Below, one piece after another: positions 34,698-41,894 of a stretch of 64,000 nt of DNA. The notes beneath the pieces are model-generated. The model had not been told where the DNA came from. It made no database searches and saw only the letters and a list, made by a program, of their open reading frames with translations. The DNA lies in contig NZ_BBOJ01000038.1 of the NCBI RefSeq assembly GCF_000974445.1, positions 1 through 64,000 on the forward strand, read 5' to 3'. The number at the start of each line of letters is the position of its first letter. The first letter of the stretch is position 1. The stretch comes from Lentzea aerocolonigenes (GTDB lineage Bacteria > Actinomycetota > Actinomycetes > Mycobacteriales > Pseudonocardiaceae). Both the position numbers and the translations under genes were made by a program.

Positions 34698-36532
34698 GCC
34701 GACACCCCCTTGATCACGTCAGCGAGCACGTCCTGCAGCTCCTCCGCCTTGAAGGGCAGGCCCTGCACCTTGGTGTACGAGACGGCGTCCACCAGGTACT
34801 TCGCCCTCAACAGCAACGCCAGCTGGCCCAGGTTCATTTCCGGCACGATCACCTTGTCGTACTTGCGGAGCACCTCGCCCAGGTTCTTCGGGAACGGGTT
34901 GAGGTGGCGCAGGTGCGCGTGCGCGACCGGCAGGCCCAGCTTGCGGACCCGGCGTGCCGCGGCGCCGATCGGGCCGTACGACGAGCCCCAGCCCACGACC
35001 AGGACCTTCGCCTCGCCGCTCGGGTCGTCGACCACGACGTCCGGGACCTCGATGCCGTCGATCTTCGCCTGGCGCAGGCGGACCATCCGGTCGTGGTTCT
35101 CGGGGTCGTACGAGATGTTGCCGGTGACGTCCTGCTTCTCCAGGCCGCCGATGCGGTGCTGGAGACCGGGCGTGCCGGGCACGGCCCAAGGGCGGGCCAG
35201 CGTCTCCGGGTCGCGCGAGTACGGCTGGAACGTCTCGGGGTCGGTCGCGAACTCGACCTGAAGGTCGGGCAGCGAGTCGACGTCCGGGATCAGCCACGGC
35301 TCGGAGCCGTTCGCGACCGCGCCGTCGGAGAGGAACAGCACCGGCGTGCGGTACTGGAGCGCGATCCTGGCGGCGTCGAGCACGGCGGCGAAGCAGTCAG
35401 ACGGGGACTGCGGCGCGACGATCGGCACCGGCGACTCGCCGTTGCGGCCGAACATCGCCTGCAGCAGGTCGGCCTGCTCGGTCTTCGTCGGCAGACCGGT
35501 GGACGGGCCACCGCGCTGCACGTCGATCACCAGCAGCGGCAGCTCGGTCATCACCGCGAGGCCGATGGTCTCTGACTTCAGCGCGATGCCGGGGCCTGAC
35601 GTCGACGTGACGCCGAGCGCACCGCCGTAGGACGCGCCGAGGGCGATGCCGATGCCCGCGATCTCGTCCTCGGCCTGCACCGTGGTGATGTCGAAGTTCT
35701 TGTGCTTGCTCAGCTCGTGCAGGATGTCCGACGCCGGCGTGATCGGGTACGTGCCGAGCACGACGGGCAGCTTCGAGCGCTGCGCCGCCGCGACGATGCC
35801 GTACGCCGTGGCCGTGTTGCCGGTGATCTGGCGGTACGTGCCGGCGTTGAGCTTCGCGGGCGCCACCTCGTAGGTGACGGCGAAGGCCTCGGTCGTCTCG
35901 CCGTAGTTCCAGCCGGCGCGGAACGCCAGGACGTTGGCCTCGGCGATGTCCGGCTTCTTCGCGAACTTCTCGCGCAGGAACCGTTCCGTGCCTTCGGTCG
36001 GCCGGTGGTACATCCACGACAGCAGGCCCAGCGCGAACATGTTCTTCGCGCGCTCGGCGTCCTTCTTGCCGAGCCCGGTCTCCTCCAGCGCGCCGATGGT
36101 CAGCGTGGCCATGGCGACCTTGTGGACCTGGAAGCGTTCCAGGGACTCGTCCTCGAGCGGGTTCGAGTCGTACCCGACCTTCGTCAGGTTCCGCTTCGTG
36201 AACTCGTCGGTGTTGACGATGAGGATGCCGCCGTCCGGCAGGTCGACGACGTTCGCCTTGAGCGCGGCCGGGTTCATCGCGACGAGGACGTCGGGACGGT
36301 CACCGGGCGTCAGGATGTCGTAGTCGGCGAAGTGCAGCTGGAACGACGAAACGCCGGGGAGGGTGCCCTGGGGAGCGCGGATCTCGGCCGGGAAGTTGGG
36401 CTGGGTGGCGAGGTCGTTGCCGAACGCCGCCGCTTCCGACGTGAACCGGTCTCCGGTGAGCTGCATGCCGTCACCGGAGTCGCCGGCGAAGCGGATCACG
36501 ACGCGATCCAGCTTGCGGGTCTCAGTGCTCAT
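34694..36532 (-). CDS. korA: 2-oxoglutarate:ferredoxin oxidoreductase, alpha (gamma-alpha fused) subunit
   Basis: This 612-aa fusion has a gamma-type N-terminal domain (KLDRVVIRFAGDSGDGMQLTGDRFTSEAA, QPNFPAEIRAPQGTLPGVSSFQLHFADYDILTPGD) followed by the pyrimidine-binding alpha domain (TYPITPASDILHELSKHKNFDITTVQAEDEIAGIGIALGASYGGALGVTSTSGPGIALKSETIGLAVMTELPLLVIDVQRGGPSTGLPTKTEQADL). ATG 36532 is chosen. An in-frame TTG at 36556 would add eight residues and has no better ribosome site. The enzyme is cytosolic and oxygen-tolerant in mycobacteria. It forms an operon with korB. Confidence 0.92.
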   Translation of the reverse strand: MSTETRKLDRVVIRFAGDSGDGMQLTGDRFTSEAAAFGNDLATQPNFPAEIRAPQGTLPGVSSFQLHFADYDILTPGDRPDVLVAMNPAALKANVVDLPDGGILIVNTDEFTKRNLTKVGYDSNPLEDESLERFQVHKVAMATLTIGALEETGLGKKDAERAKNMFALGLLSWMYHRPTEGTERFLREKFAKKPDIAEANVLAFRAGWNYGETTEAFAVTYEVAPAKLNAGTYRQITGNTATAYGIVAAAQRSKLPVVLGTYPITPASDILHELSKHKNFDITTVQAEDEIAGIGIALGASYGGALGVTSTSGPGIALKSETIGLAVMTELPLLVIDVQRGGPSTGLPTKTEQADLLQAMFGRNGESPVPIVAPQSPSDCFAAVLDAARIALQYRTPVLFLSDGAVANGSEPWLIPDVDSLPDLQVEFATDPETFQPYSRDPETLARPWAVPGTPGLQHRIGGLEKQDVTGNISYDPENHDRMVRLRQAKIDGIEVPDVVVDDPSGEAKVLVVGWGSSYGPIGAAARRVRKLGLPVAHAHLRHLNPFPKNLGEVLRKYDKVIVPEMNLGQLALLLRAKYLVDAVSYTKVQGLPFKAEELQDVLADVIKGVSA

Positions 36533-36725
36533 TCCTACGCCGATACCTCTCTCCAAGGGTGGCTGTGCCCCACATCGAGGGTAGTCGCCAGGACCGCCCG
36601 CCAGACCGGCCGTGTACCACCAGGCGAGACAAACCGTCCCATCCGCCGCACCGGGTCCTTAACTAGACGGTAGGCACAGCACTACCAGCGGATACCCGAA
36701 TGCGGCAGACGTCACCCCCGATACC

Positions 36726-36742
36726 TGTTACTCAAGGTAACA
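36726..36742. other. Inverted repeat TGTTAC-N5-GTAACA
   Basis: TGTTACTCAAGGTAACA has perfect 6-bp arms. It lies directly behind the minus-strand stop of the enoyl-CoA hydratase gene and about 195 bp upstream of korA. It could be an operator for korAB or a small hairpin; nothing decides between them. Confidence 0.4.
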
Positions 36743-36743
36743 C

Positions 36744-37484
36744 CTACCGTCCGCTGATTCGAGCCTTCATCGAGGCAAGCCTGGCAGCGAACTCTGGAGT
36801 GTCGATCGAAGCGACCTGTGGCCTCAGCTCGGTCTCGACCGCCTCCGCGTGGTCGTGCATTGCATCGGTCGCCCGCATGGTCGCCTTGATGGTCCGTACG
36901 AGTTCAGCTGGAGCCTCGGCAGCGGCCCTGGCCAGCTCTTTTGCTACTGCGAGTGGGTCTTCGGCCTTGGTGAGTGCGAGGTTGGTGCGCACCGCTTCAT
37001 CGGCGTCCAGGATCTGCCCGAAGAGCGTCATGGCCGTCGCGGTCTGCGGCCCGGTGATCCTCTGCAGCATCCAGGTCATGCCGCCACCAGGGTGAATGCC
37101 GAGCTGCAGGAACCGCGCGTCGAACCGCGCTTTCGGCCCGGCGACACGAACGTCGGTCGCCAGCGCGAGGTTGAGGCCGGCACCCACCGCGGCCCCGTTG
37201 ACGGCGGCGATCGTCGGAATCGTGGCGTTGGCCACGGCGAGGAACCCCTTGTAGATCTTCCGCAGTCCCTCGTCCTTGGACTCGCCGAGCTGCGTGAGGT
37301 CCGCACCGGCGCAGAACGCGGGCGGCGCGCCGGTGACGATCAGGGCGTTGGCGGTTTCCTCTGCTTGGGCGACCCTGTCCGCGAGCTCCTGCGACAGGTC
37401 GATCGTGAGTGCGTTGCGCCGGTCCGGATCGTTGATCGTGATCACGGCGACGGAGTCGTTGAGCTCCAGCAGAACCTCAGCCAT
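36744..37484 (-). CDS. Enoyl-CoA hydratase/isomerase family protein
   Basis: This 246-aa crotonase-fold protein starts at ATG 37484 (AEVLLELNDSVAVITINDPDRRNALT). A longer upstream frame only shadows the Lrp-type gene. The oxyanion-hole segments are PPAFCAGADLTQLGE (about 58-72) and IAAVNGAAVGAGLNLALATDVRVAG (about 93-117). The two catalytic glutamates of true hydratases are not both evident in the LGIHPGGGMTWMLQRI region, where glycine replaces one. It may therefore be an isomerase or another crotonase. It lies 5 bp after the Lrp/AsnC gene, so probably co-transcribed. Confidence 0.8.
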   Translation of the reverse strand: MAEVLLELNDSVAVITINDPDRRNALTIDLSQELADRVAQAEETANALIVTGAPPAFCAGADLTQLGESKDEGLRKIYKGFLAVANATIPTIAAVNGAAVGAGLNLALATDVRVAGPKARFDARFLQLGIHPGGGMTWMLQRITGPQTATAMTLFGQILDADEAVRTNLALTKAEDPLAVAKELARAAAEAPAELVRTIKATMRATDAMHDHAEAVETELRPQVASIDTPEFAARLASMKARISGR

Positions 37485-37489
37485 GGGCC

Positions 37490-37939
37490 CTAGGGTGCCA
37501 GCGGCCGGTCCAGGAGCCGGGACAGGACCACCGTCGACACCGTCCGGTCGATGATCTCGACGGCCCTGAGACGTTCCAGCGCGGTCTCGAGGTGGTGGAT
37601 GTCCGCGGCCCTGAGGTGCACGATCGCGTCCGCGGCCCCCGACACCGTGTAGGCGGCGCTGACCTCGGCCATCGGCTCCAACCGGTGCTGGATGTCGTGC
37701 GGCGCCACGTTCCCCTTGCAGTGCACCTCGACGAACGCCTCGGTACCCCACCCGAGCGCCTCGGGGTCCACCACGGCCGTGAAGCCGCGAAGAACCCCGG
37801 TGTCCAGGAGTTTGTCCACCCGCCGCTTCACCGCAGGGGCGCTGAGCCCCACCTCTTTGCCGATCTCGGCGTAGCTAGATCGCGCGTTGGCCATGAGGCA
37901 CGAAATGATTCGCTGGTCGATGCTGTCCACACGCAACAT
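37490..37939 (-). CDS. Lrp/AsnC family transcriptional regulator
   Basis: This 149-aa protein has an N-terminal winged helix-turn-helix (VDSIDQRIISCLMANARSSYAEIGKEVGLSAPAVKRRVDKLLDTGVLRGFTAVVDPEALG, about 4-62). A RAM/ligand-binding domain follows (EAFVEVHCKGN, AAYTVSGAADAIVHLRAADIHHLETAL). Family members sense amino acids. It is divergent from ddaH with a 66-bp shared promoter region, so regulation of arginine/ornithine-type metabolism by this protein is the natural inference. Confidence 0.88.
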   Translation of the reverse strand: MLRVDSIDQRIISCLMANARSSYAEIGKEVGLSAPAVKRRVDKLLDTGVLRGFTAVVDPEALGWGTEAFVEVHCKGNVAPHDIQHRLEPMAEVSAAYTVSGAADAIVHLRAADIHHLETALERLRAVEIIDRTVSTVVLSRLLDRPLAP

Positions 37940-37968
37940 TCTGCCCTAGTTGACGCAATGTCGCGGCG

Positions 37969-37998
37969 TTGATCGATGGTCTAGCTGGGCTTTACATT
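37969..37998 (+). promoter_or_regulatory. Putative ddaH promoter
   Basis: TTGATC (37969-37974) and TACATT (37993-37998) are 18 bp apart and resemble -35/-10 elements. The start site would fall at or next to the ATG at 38006, implying a leaderless or nearly leaderless mRNA, common in actinobacteria. The interval also must contain the divergent regulator promoter. Confidence 0.4.
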
Positions 37999-38005
37999 TC
38001 GATCC

Positions 38006-38890
38006 ATGACGGTATCCATCTCCGGGCCCGGCGAGCCGATCACGCTCGACATCGCCGCACCCCTCGCGCCGACGCGCATGCCGACGACCCGTCGGTACCT
38101 CATGTGCCCGCCGACGTACTTCACGGTGGAGTACGCCATCAACCCGTGGATGGACCCGACTCAGCCCACCAGCACGTCGCTGGCAGTGGAGCAGTGGACG
38201 GCCCTGAAGGAGACCTACGAGCGCCTGGGCCACGAGGTCCACGTGATCGACCCCGTCGCCGGCCTCCCCGACATGGTCTTCTCGGCCAACAGCGGCACGG
38301 TCATCGACGGCCGAGTCCTGGGCTCCCGCTTCCGCGCAGAGCAGCGCGCGGCCGAAGCCGACCACTTCCGCCGCTGGTTCCTCGGCGCCGGCTACAAGTC
38401 CGTGGTCATGCCCACCGCGGTCAACGAGGCCGAGGGCGACTTCACCTGGACCGGCTCCCTACTGCTGGCAGGAACAGGCTTCCGCACCGACCCGCACGCC
38501 CACTCGGAGGCCCAGGAGGTCCTAGGAGTCCCGGTCGTCTCCCTGCAGCTCGTCGACCCGCGCTTCTACCACCTCGACGTGGCCCTGTTCATGCTCGACG
38601 ACCAGTCTTCGTCGCCTCTGGTGGCCTACTACCCGGAAGCGTTCTCGCCGGGTTCGCAGCAGGTCCTGCGCCGCCTCTTCCCGGACGCCGTGATCGCCAA
38701 CGACGACGACGCGGTCTGCCTGGGCCTGAACGCGGTCTCCGACGGCAAGCACGTGGTGATGCCAGTCGAGGCCACCCACCTGGCCGAGCAGGTGGCGCGG
38801 CGCGGGTTCGAGCCCGTGCTCGTGGACATCTCGGAACTGCGCAAGTCGGGCGGCGGCCCGAAGTGCTGCACGATGGAACTGCGCGGCTGA
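38006..38890 (+). CDS. ddaH: Dimethylargininase / arginine-deiminase-family amidinohydrolase
   Basis: This 294-aa guanidino-modifying enzyme has the fold residues DMVFSANSGTVIDG (about 90-103), NEAEGDFTWTG (about 144-154), FYHLDVALFMLD (about 188-199) and the C-terminal nucleophile motif GGGPKCCTMELRG with C287. Such proteins hydrolyse dimethylarginine or arginine to citrulline; in actinobacteria they are often next to rocD and an Lrp regulator. The substrate is not certain. The last seven codons form the 21-bp att core of the integrated element. The reading frame is intact, so integration has preserved the C-terminus and left the catalytic cysteine on the host side. Confidence 0.88.
   Translation: MTVSISGPGEPITLDIAAPLAPTRMPTTRRYLMCPPTYFTVEYAINPWMDPTQPTSTSLAVEQWTALKETYERLGHEVHVIDPVAGLPDMVFSANSGTVIDGRVLGSRFRAEQRAAEADHFRRWFLGAGYKSVVMPTAVNEAEGDFTWTGSLLLAGTGFRTDPHAHSEAQEVLGVPVVSLQLVDPRFYHLDVALFMLDDQSSSPLVAYYPEAFSPGSQQVLRRLFPDAVIANDDDAVCLGLNAVSDGKHVVMPVEATHLAEQVARRGFEPVLVDISELRKSGGGPKCCTMELRG
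38868..38888. other. att core 1 (left end, inside ddaH 3' end)
   Basis: The 21 bp contain GATGGAACTGCGCGGCT, encode the TMELRG end of DdaH, and are repeated exactly at 62957-62977. After a one-base indel (TGA stop here, TAG there) a further 26 bp are also identical. Similarity then decays over about 100 bp. This defines the left boundary of the element. Confidence 0.85.
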
Positions 38891-39026
38891 CCTCGCCCAC
38901 GCAGTGCCGTTCCGCAGTTCCTGCTTGAAGGCCTCATATGTGGGTTGACCTGGTTCGATGCTGCCAACGACGTCAGCGTCGGCAGGTCGCCGTCTGCCGC
39001 TGACTGTGGCCCTCTGCGGCTGTCTC

Positions 39027-39044
39027 TGGAACATGTGTGGAACA
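39027..39044. other. Putative integrase arm-site pair, right of att core 1
   Basis: TGGAACA occurs twice, 11 bp apart. Equivalent GGAAC pairs with the same 11-bp spacing lie at 58909, 62866 and 63116, always near an att core. Here the pair is about 140 bp inside the element. Confidence 0.5.
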
Positions 39045-39046
39045 AG

Positions 39047-39077
39047 TAGAGCCCCGACGGAATCCGTCGGGGCTCTA
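39047..39077. terminator. Perfect 15-bp-stem hairpin behind the arm-site pair
   Basis: TAGAGCCCCGACGGA (39047-39061) pairs with TCCGTCGGGGCTCTA (39063-39077) around one base. A hairpin in the same relative position with a different stem sequence occurs at 63137-63169, so the structure rather than the sequence seems conserved. It could stop transcription from ddaH into the element. Confidence 0.75.
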
Positions 39078-39157
39078 CTGCATGTCTCCCCAGGTTTGAG
39101 GGCGTTCCGGCGCGGATGCGCACGATCGGACCGGCAAGTGAGCGGTCCGTCGGTGGC

Positions 39158-40006
39158 CTAGATACGGGCGAAGATAGACGCGTAGTGTGTAACCACTCGC
39201 GAAATCATGTTGTCGTAATAGAACGAGTCGTCTCGTCCGGGCGCCGGTGAGTTCTCGACCAAGTCGACCGGACCGCCGTCGTTTCGGAAATTGAGGACCG
39301 TGATTCCGATGCTGTCGAAGCCGACTTCAGACGAGGCTGATCGTCGTGGTATTTCTCGAATCTTCTGCAGTATGCCCTCGGTTGCACGTGGCTGGTTGTG
39401 TCGAGAAACTTCGGTTTCCCTTGATCCAAGGGGAAAATTGTTGCGAGTCGGCGAAAGGAACTCGGTGGCGGCGTTGACCTGCACGTAACCGATGGCAATC
39501 GCTTGCTGGGTGGCGCCGTGAATGCACAGATGTGAGGAGTTCAGCTCATCATACAATCGCGGTCGCGCTTTCGTGTGTTCGGTCATGCATGCTTTTGCTT
39601 CAAGCGCGATCAGGACCGATGAAACCGGCGCCACCGGTAGATCTGGGAACTGCGACAATTTTTCTCGCTCGACATGAGTGAGAGGTATGCCGAAGTCGTC
39701 AGCAAGCTTGGCGAAGGTGGAAGTTGGTTCTTTTGACGTACTTCCCGGCCTGGCGATCACCAGGTCGAGCTTCTTCTTGCGGTTGGTGGAGAAGTCCGTC
39801 ATCGAGTGGTTGACGCCAAGAACGATCTTGCCCTCCTCTGCGTGTGTTCGCAGAAGTGATGACTGATCCAGGAGATCGAACGCGATACCCCAGCAGCCGA
39901 CCTTCGAGTGGCGGTCTGATCGCGGGTGGTACTGCCACCTGTTGCCGTACTTATCTGGTTCGCCTGGCTGCTGAAGAAACCTGGCGAGGAGGGTCGGCCC
40001 GAACAT
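39158..40006 (-). CDS. Probable type II restriction endonuclease
   Basis: No named family is recognised for this 282-aa protein. A PD-(D/E)xK-like set is visible: KKLDLVIARPG with D81 on a predicted strand, then SSVLIALEAKACMTEHTKARPRLYDELNSS with E136-x-K138. The spacing and the EAK motif suit a nuclease. The gene is 50 bp after the methyltransferase on the same strand and opposite a Vsr gene, the classical layout of a 5mC restriction-modification locus. It has visibly lower GC and weaker codon bias than chromosomal genes. Role and target are inferred from context. Confidence 0.6.
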   Translation of the reverse strand: MFGPTLLARFLQQPGEPDKYGNRWQYHPRSDRHSKVGCWGIAFDLLDQSSLLRTHAEEGKIVLGVNHSMTDFSTNRKKKLDLVIARPGSTSKEPTSTFAKLADDFGIPLTHVEREKLSQFPDLPVAPVSSVLIALEAKACMTEHTKARPRLYDELNSSHLCIHGATQQAIAIGYVQVNAATEFLSPTRNNFPLGSRETEVSRHNQPRATEGILQKIREIPRRSASSEVGFDSIGITVLNFRNDGGPVDLVENSPAPGRDDSFYYDNMISRVVTHYASIFARI

Positions 40007-40056
40007 GATCAGCGACGATAGTCGTAAGGTCGTGCGTACGCGAGGGTTTCGCTCTG

Positions 40057-41259
40057 TCAGGCCGGCACAGGTTGAGCCTTTGTGCGTGTGAGCTCGACGT
40101 ATGCCGCCATGTCATCCCTGAAGCCAGGGTGTCGACCGAGGTTCGTGGTCTGCAACCTGCTCCAGAACCCGCTCGCAGCCCTGTGCGAGAGCGGCGTGCA
40201 CATGTCGACGTCGATCTCATCGAGCAGGTGCTTGTATGTCTCCTGACGAGGAAACTCACTGATTTTCACTGACCATGCCTGATCGCCTTCACCCCAGCCG
40301 GCAGAAGACCACCGCCTCTTGGCAGTGTTCTGGGTGAACCTGCTCTCGTCGAAGTCGCCAGGGTTGTGGATGCGCTCAGCTACCCACTTTGCGACACCAA
40401 CGGTGACAGCGTTGCCCACAAGCTTCCATCGAGGACCGTTTCGGCGGTCGTCGTCGACTGCTGGTGCCGTCCAGCCCCGGTCGAACCCTTGGAGCGCTTC
40501 TGCGTCCTCGACGGTCGGGACGACGAATCGAGGCTGGTCTGAGTCCCCAGGAAGCCAGATAGCCGGAGGCGAGGGAATGCCGAGAGACGAACCACCTTTA
40601 AGCGTCGGGGTCGCGTCCTGCGCCCAGCCGACTCCGCTGCGTCCTTCCGTCCAGTAGAACCCGAACGCGTCGTCACGAAGGTTCGTCTCGCTGATATCCG
40701 ACTGTTCGTCGGCGAATAGCACCGAACGAGGGTCGTCGGTGCATGATGCCAGCAGGACGACTCGCCGCCGTCGTTGAGGAACACCGGTGAACCGAGAGTC
40801 GACGACTCGATAGGCCCACCGGTAACCCAGAGCGCCTAGTTCTCCGACGAGGTACGCCATCGCCTCGCCGCGGTCGAGCGTCAGCATATTGGGCACGTTT
40901 TCGATAAGTACCCACGGCATGCGCTGTTGTTGCTTTTTCAAGACCTGGAGCATCTCGAATACGTGAGATACCAAGCCGGATTGCGCCCCTCGGATACCGG
41001 CAGTCCTACCAGCCTGAGAAAGGTCTGTGCACGGGAAGCCAGCGGCCAGCAGATCAAGGTTGGCAGGCAGGTCCCGAAGCGTCTGCACGTCAGGGTGTAG
41101 GTCCACGCCCGCGAAGTGATGCGCGAGTACCCGCTTGGCCGGTTCCCAGTTCTCACAGAGCAGCACGGTGTCCAGCGCGTCACCGAGAGCCTCGTGGAAG
41201 CCTCGTTCGATGCCGCCGATTCCCGCGAACAGCCCTGCAACCCTGAAAGAGCTGGGCAC
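40057..41259 (-). CDS. DNA (cytosine-5-)-methyltransferase
   Basis: This 400-aa protein starts at GTG 41259 behind GAGGAGA (VPSSFRVAGLFAGIGGIERGF). An upstream in-frame extension of nine codons has no support. C5-methyltransferase motifs are motif I LFAGIGG (10-16), motif IV GFPCTDLSQAG with catalytic C77, motif VI ENVPN (120-124), motif VIII VPQRRRRVVLLA and motif X WKLVGNAVTVGVAKWVAERI. The target recognition region lies about 200-260. About 110 extra C-terminal residues follow motif X and may help recognition. It protects element and host DNA from the partner nuclease. Confidence 0.92.
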   Translation of the reverse strand: MPSSFRVAGLFAGIGGIERGFHEALGDALDTVLLCENWEPAKRVLAHHFAGVDLHPDVQTLRDLPANLDLLAAGFPCTDLSQAGRTAGIRGAQSGLVSHVFEMLQVLKKQQQRMPWVLIENVPNMLTLDRGEAMAYLVGELGALGYRWAYRVVDSRFTGVPQRRRRVVLLASCTDDPRSVLFADEQSDISETNLRDDAFGFYWTEGRSGVGWAQDATPTLKGGSSLGIPSPPAIWLPGDSDQPRFVVPTVEDAEALQGFDRGWTAPAVDDDRRNGPRWKLVGNAVTVGVAKWVAERIHNPGDFDESRFTQNTAKRRWSSAGWGEGDQAWSVKISEFPRQETYKHLLDEIDVDMCTPLSHRAASGFWSRLQTTNLGRHPGFRDDMAAYVELTRTKAQPVPA

Positions 41260-41377
41260 GTCGTCTCCTCTCACGCAAGATCGCACCTGACACTACAAGG
41301 AACGGCCGACAAACTCGAGCCCGGAGCCCTGACCAGCGGTTTCAGGGCGTCAGGTCCGCCTCTTCTACGCTTGAGGC

Positions 41378-41812
41378 GTGGCAAAGGAGTCGTGGGCATC
41401 GTCGGCCGGAGTGCGGGCCAGCATGCGATCCAACCGCAGCCGTGACACCAAACCTGAACTGGCCCTGCGGTCAGCGGTGCACGCACTGGGGCTGCGCTAC
41501 CGAGTAGCGGCTCGACCGCTGCCTGAGATCCGGCGAACAGCTGACTTGGTCTTCACTCGCGCCAAGGTCGCCGTGTTTCTCGATGGCTGCTTCTGGCATG
41601 GATGTCCGGAGCATCACACCAAGGCCGCAACGAACGCTGGCTTCTGGGCGGACAAAGTCAACACCAACCGCGATCGCGATCGGAACACAGACAAGCGGCT
41701 TTCAGAGGCTGGCTGGCAGAGCATCCGGATATGGGAACACCAAGACCCAAAGCAGGCAGCGCTCGAGATCGCTGCGGCCGTCCGAGTGCGAAGGCCAGCC
41801 TCTGGTAGCTGA
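41378..41812 (+). CDS. vsr: Very-short-patch-repair endonuclease (Vsr)
   Basis: This 144-aa protein starts at GTG 41378. The Vsr fold is clear: MRSNRSRDTKPELALRSAVHALGLRYRV, then IRRTADLVFTRAKVAVFLDGCFWHGCPEHHTKAATNAGFWADKVNTNRDRDRNTDKRLSEAGWQSIRIWEHQ. The metal-site aspartate (about D56), FLDGCFWHGCPEHH zinc/active-site region and WADKVNTNRDRD loop are present. Vsr nicks T:G mismatches left by deamination of 5-methylcytosine and so repairs damage caused by the neighbouring methyltransferase. It is divergent from the methyltransferase gene; a TACGCT -10-like hexamer lies 8 bp before the GTG. Confidence 0.93.
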   Translation: MAKESWASSAGVRASMRSNRSRDTKPELALRSAVHALGLRYRVAARPLPEIRRTADLVFTRAKVAVFLDGCFWHGCPEHHTKAATNAGFWADKVNTNRDRDRNTDKRLSEAGWQSIRIWEHQDPKQAALEIAAAVRVRRPASGS

Positions 41813-41835
41813 CCGGGTACGCAGATACACGGTGT

Positions 41836-41860
41836 CCCCCGACGAGGCTATCGCCGGGGG
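41836..41860. terminator. Hairpin between vsr and int (convergent)
   Basis: CCCCCG (41836-41841) pairs with CGGGGG (41855-41860) over a 13-nt loop, followed by AAA on the plus strand. It lies between the convergent ends of vsr and int. The stem is short and there is no clear U-tract. Confidence 0.45.
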
Positions 41861-41894
41861 AAACCCGCCTTGAGGTCGAGCTACGAGAAGGCGA

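Noticed and set aside
38868..38888. tRNA gene as integration site
   Set aside because: No cloverleaf or anticodon arm could be found near either core; the core belongs to the ddaH coding sequence.
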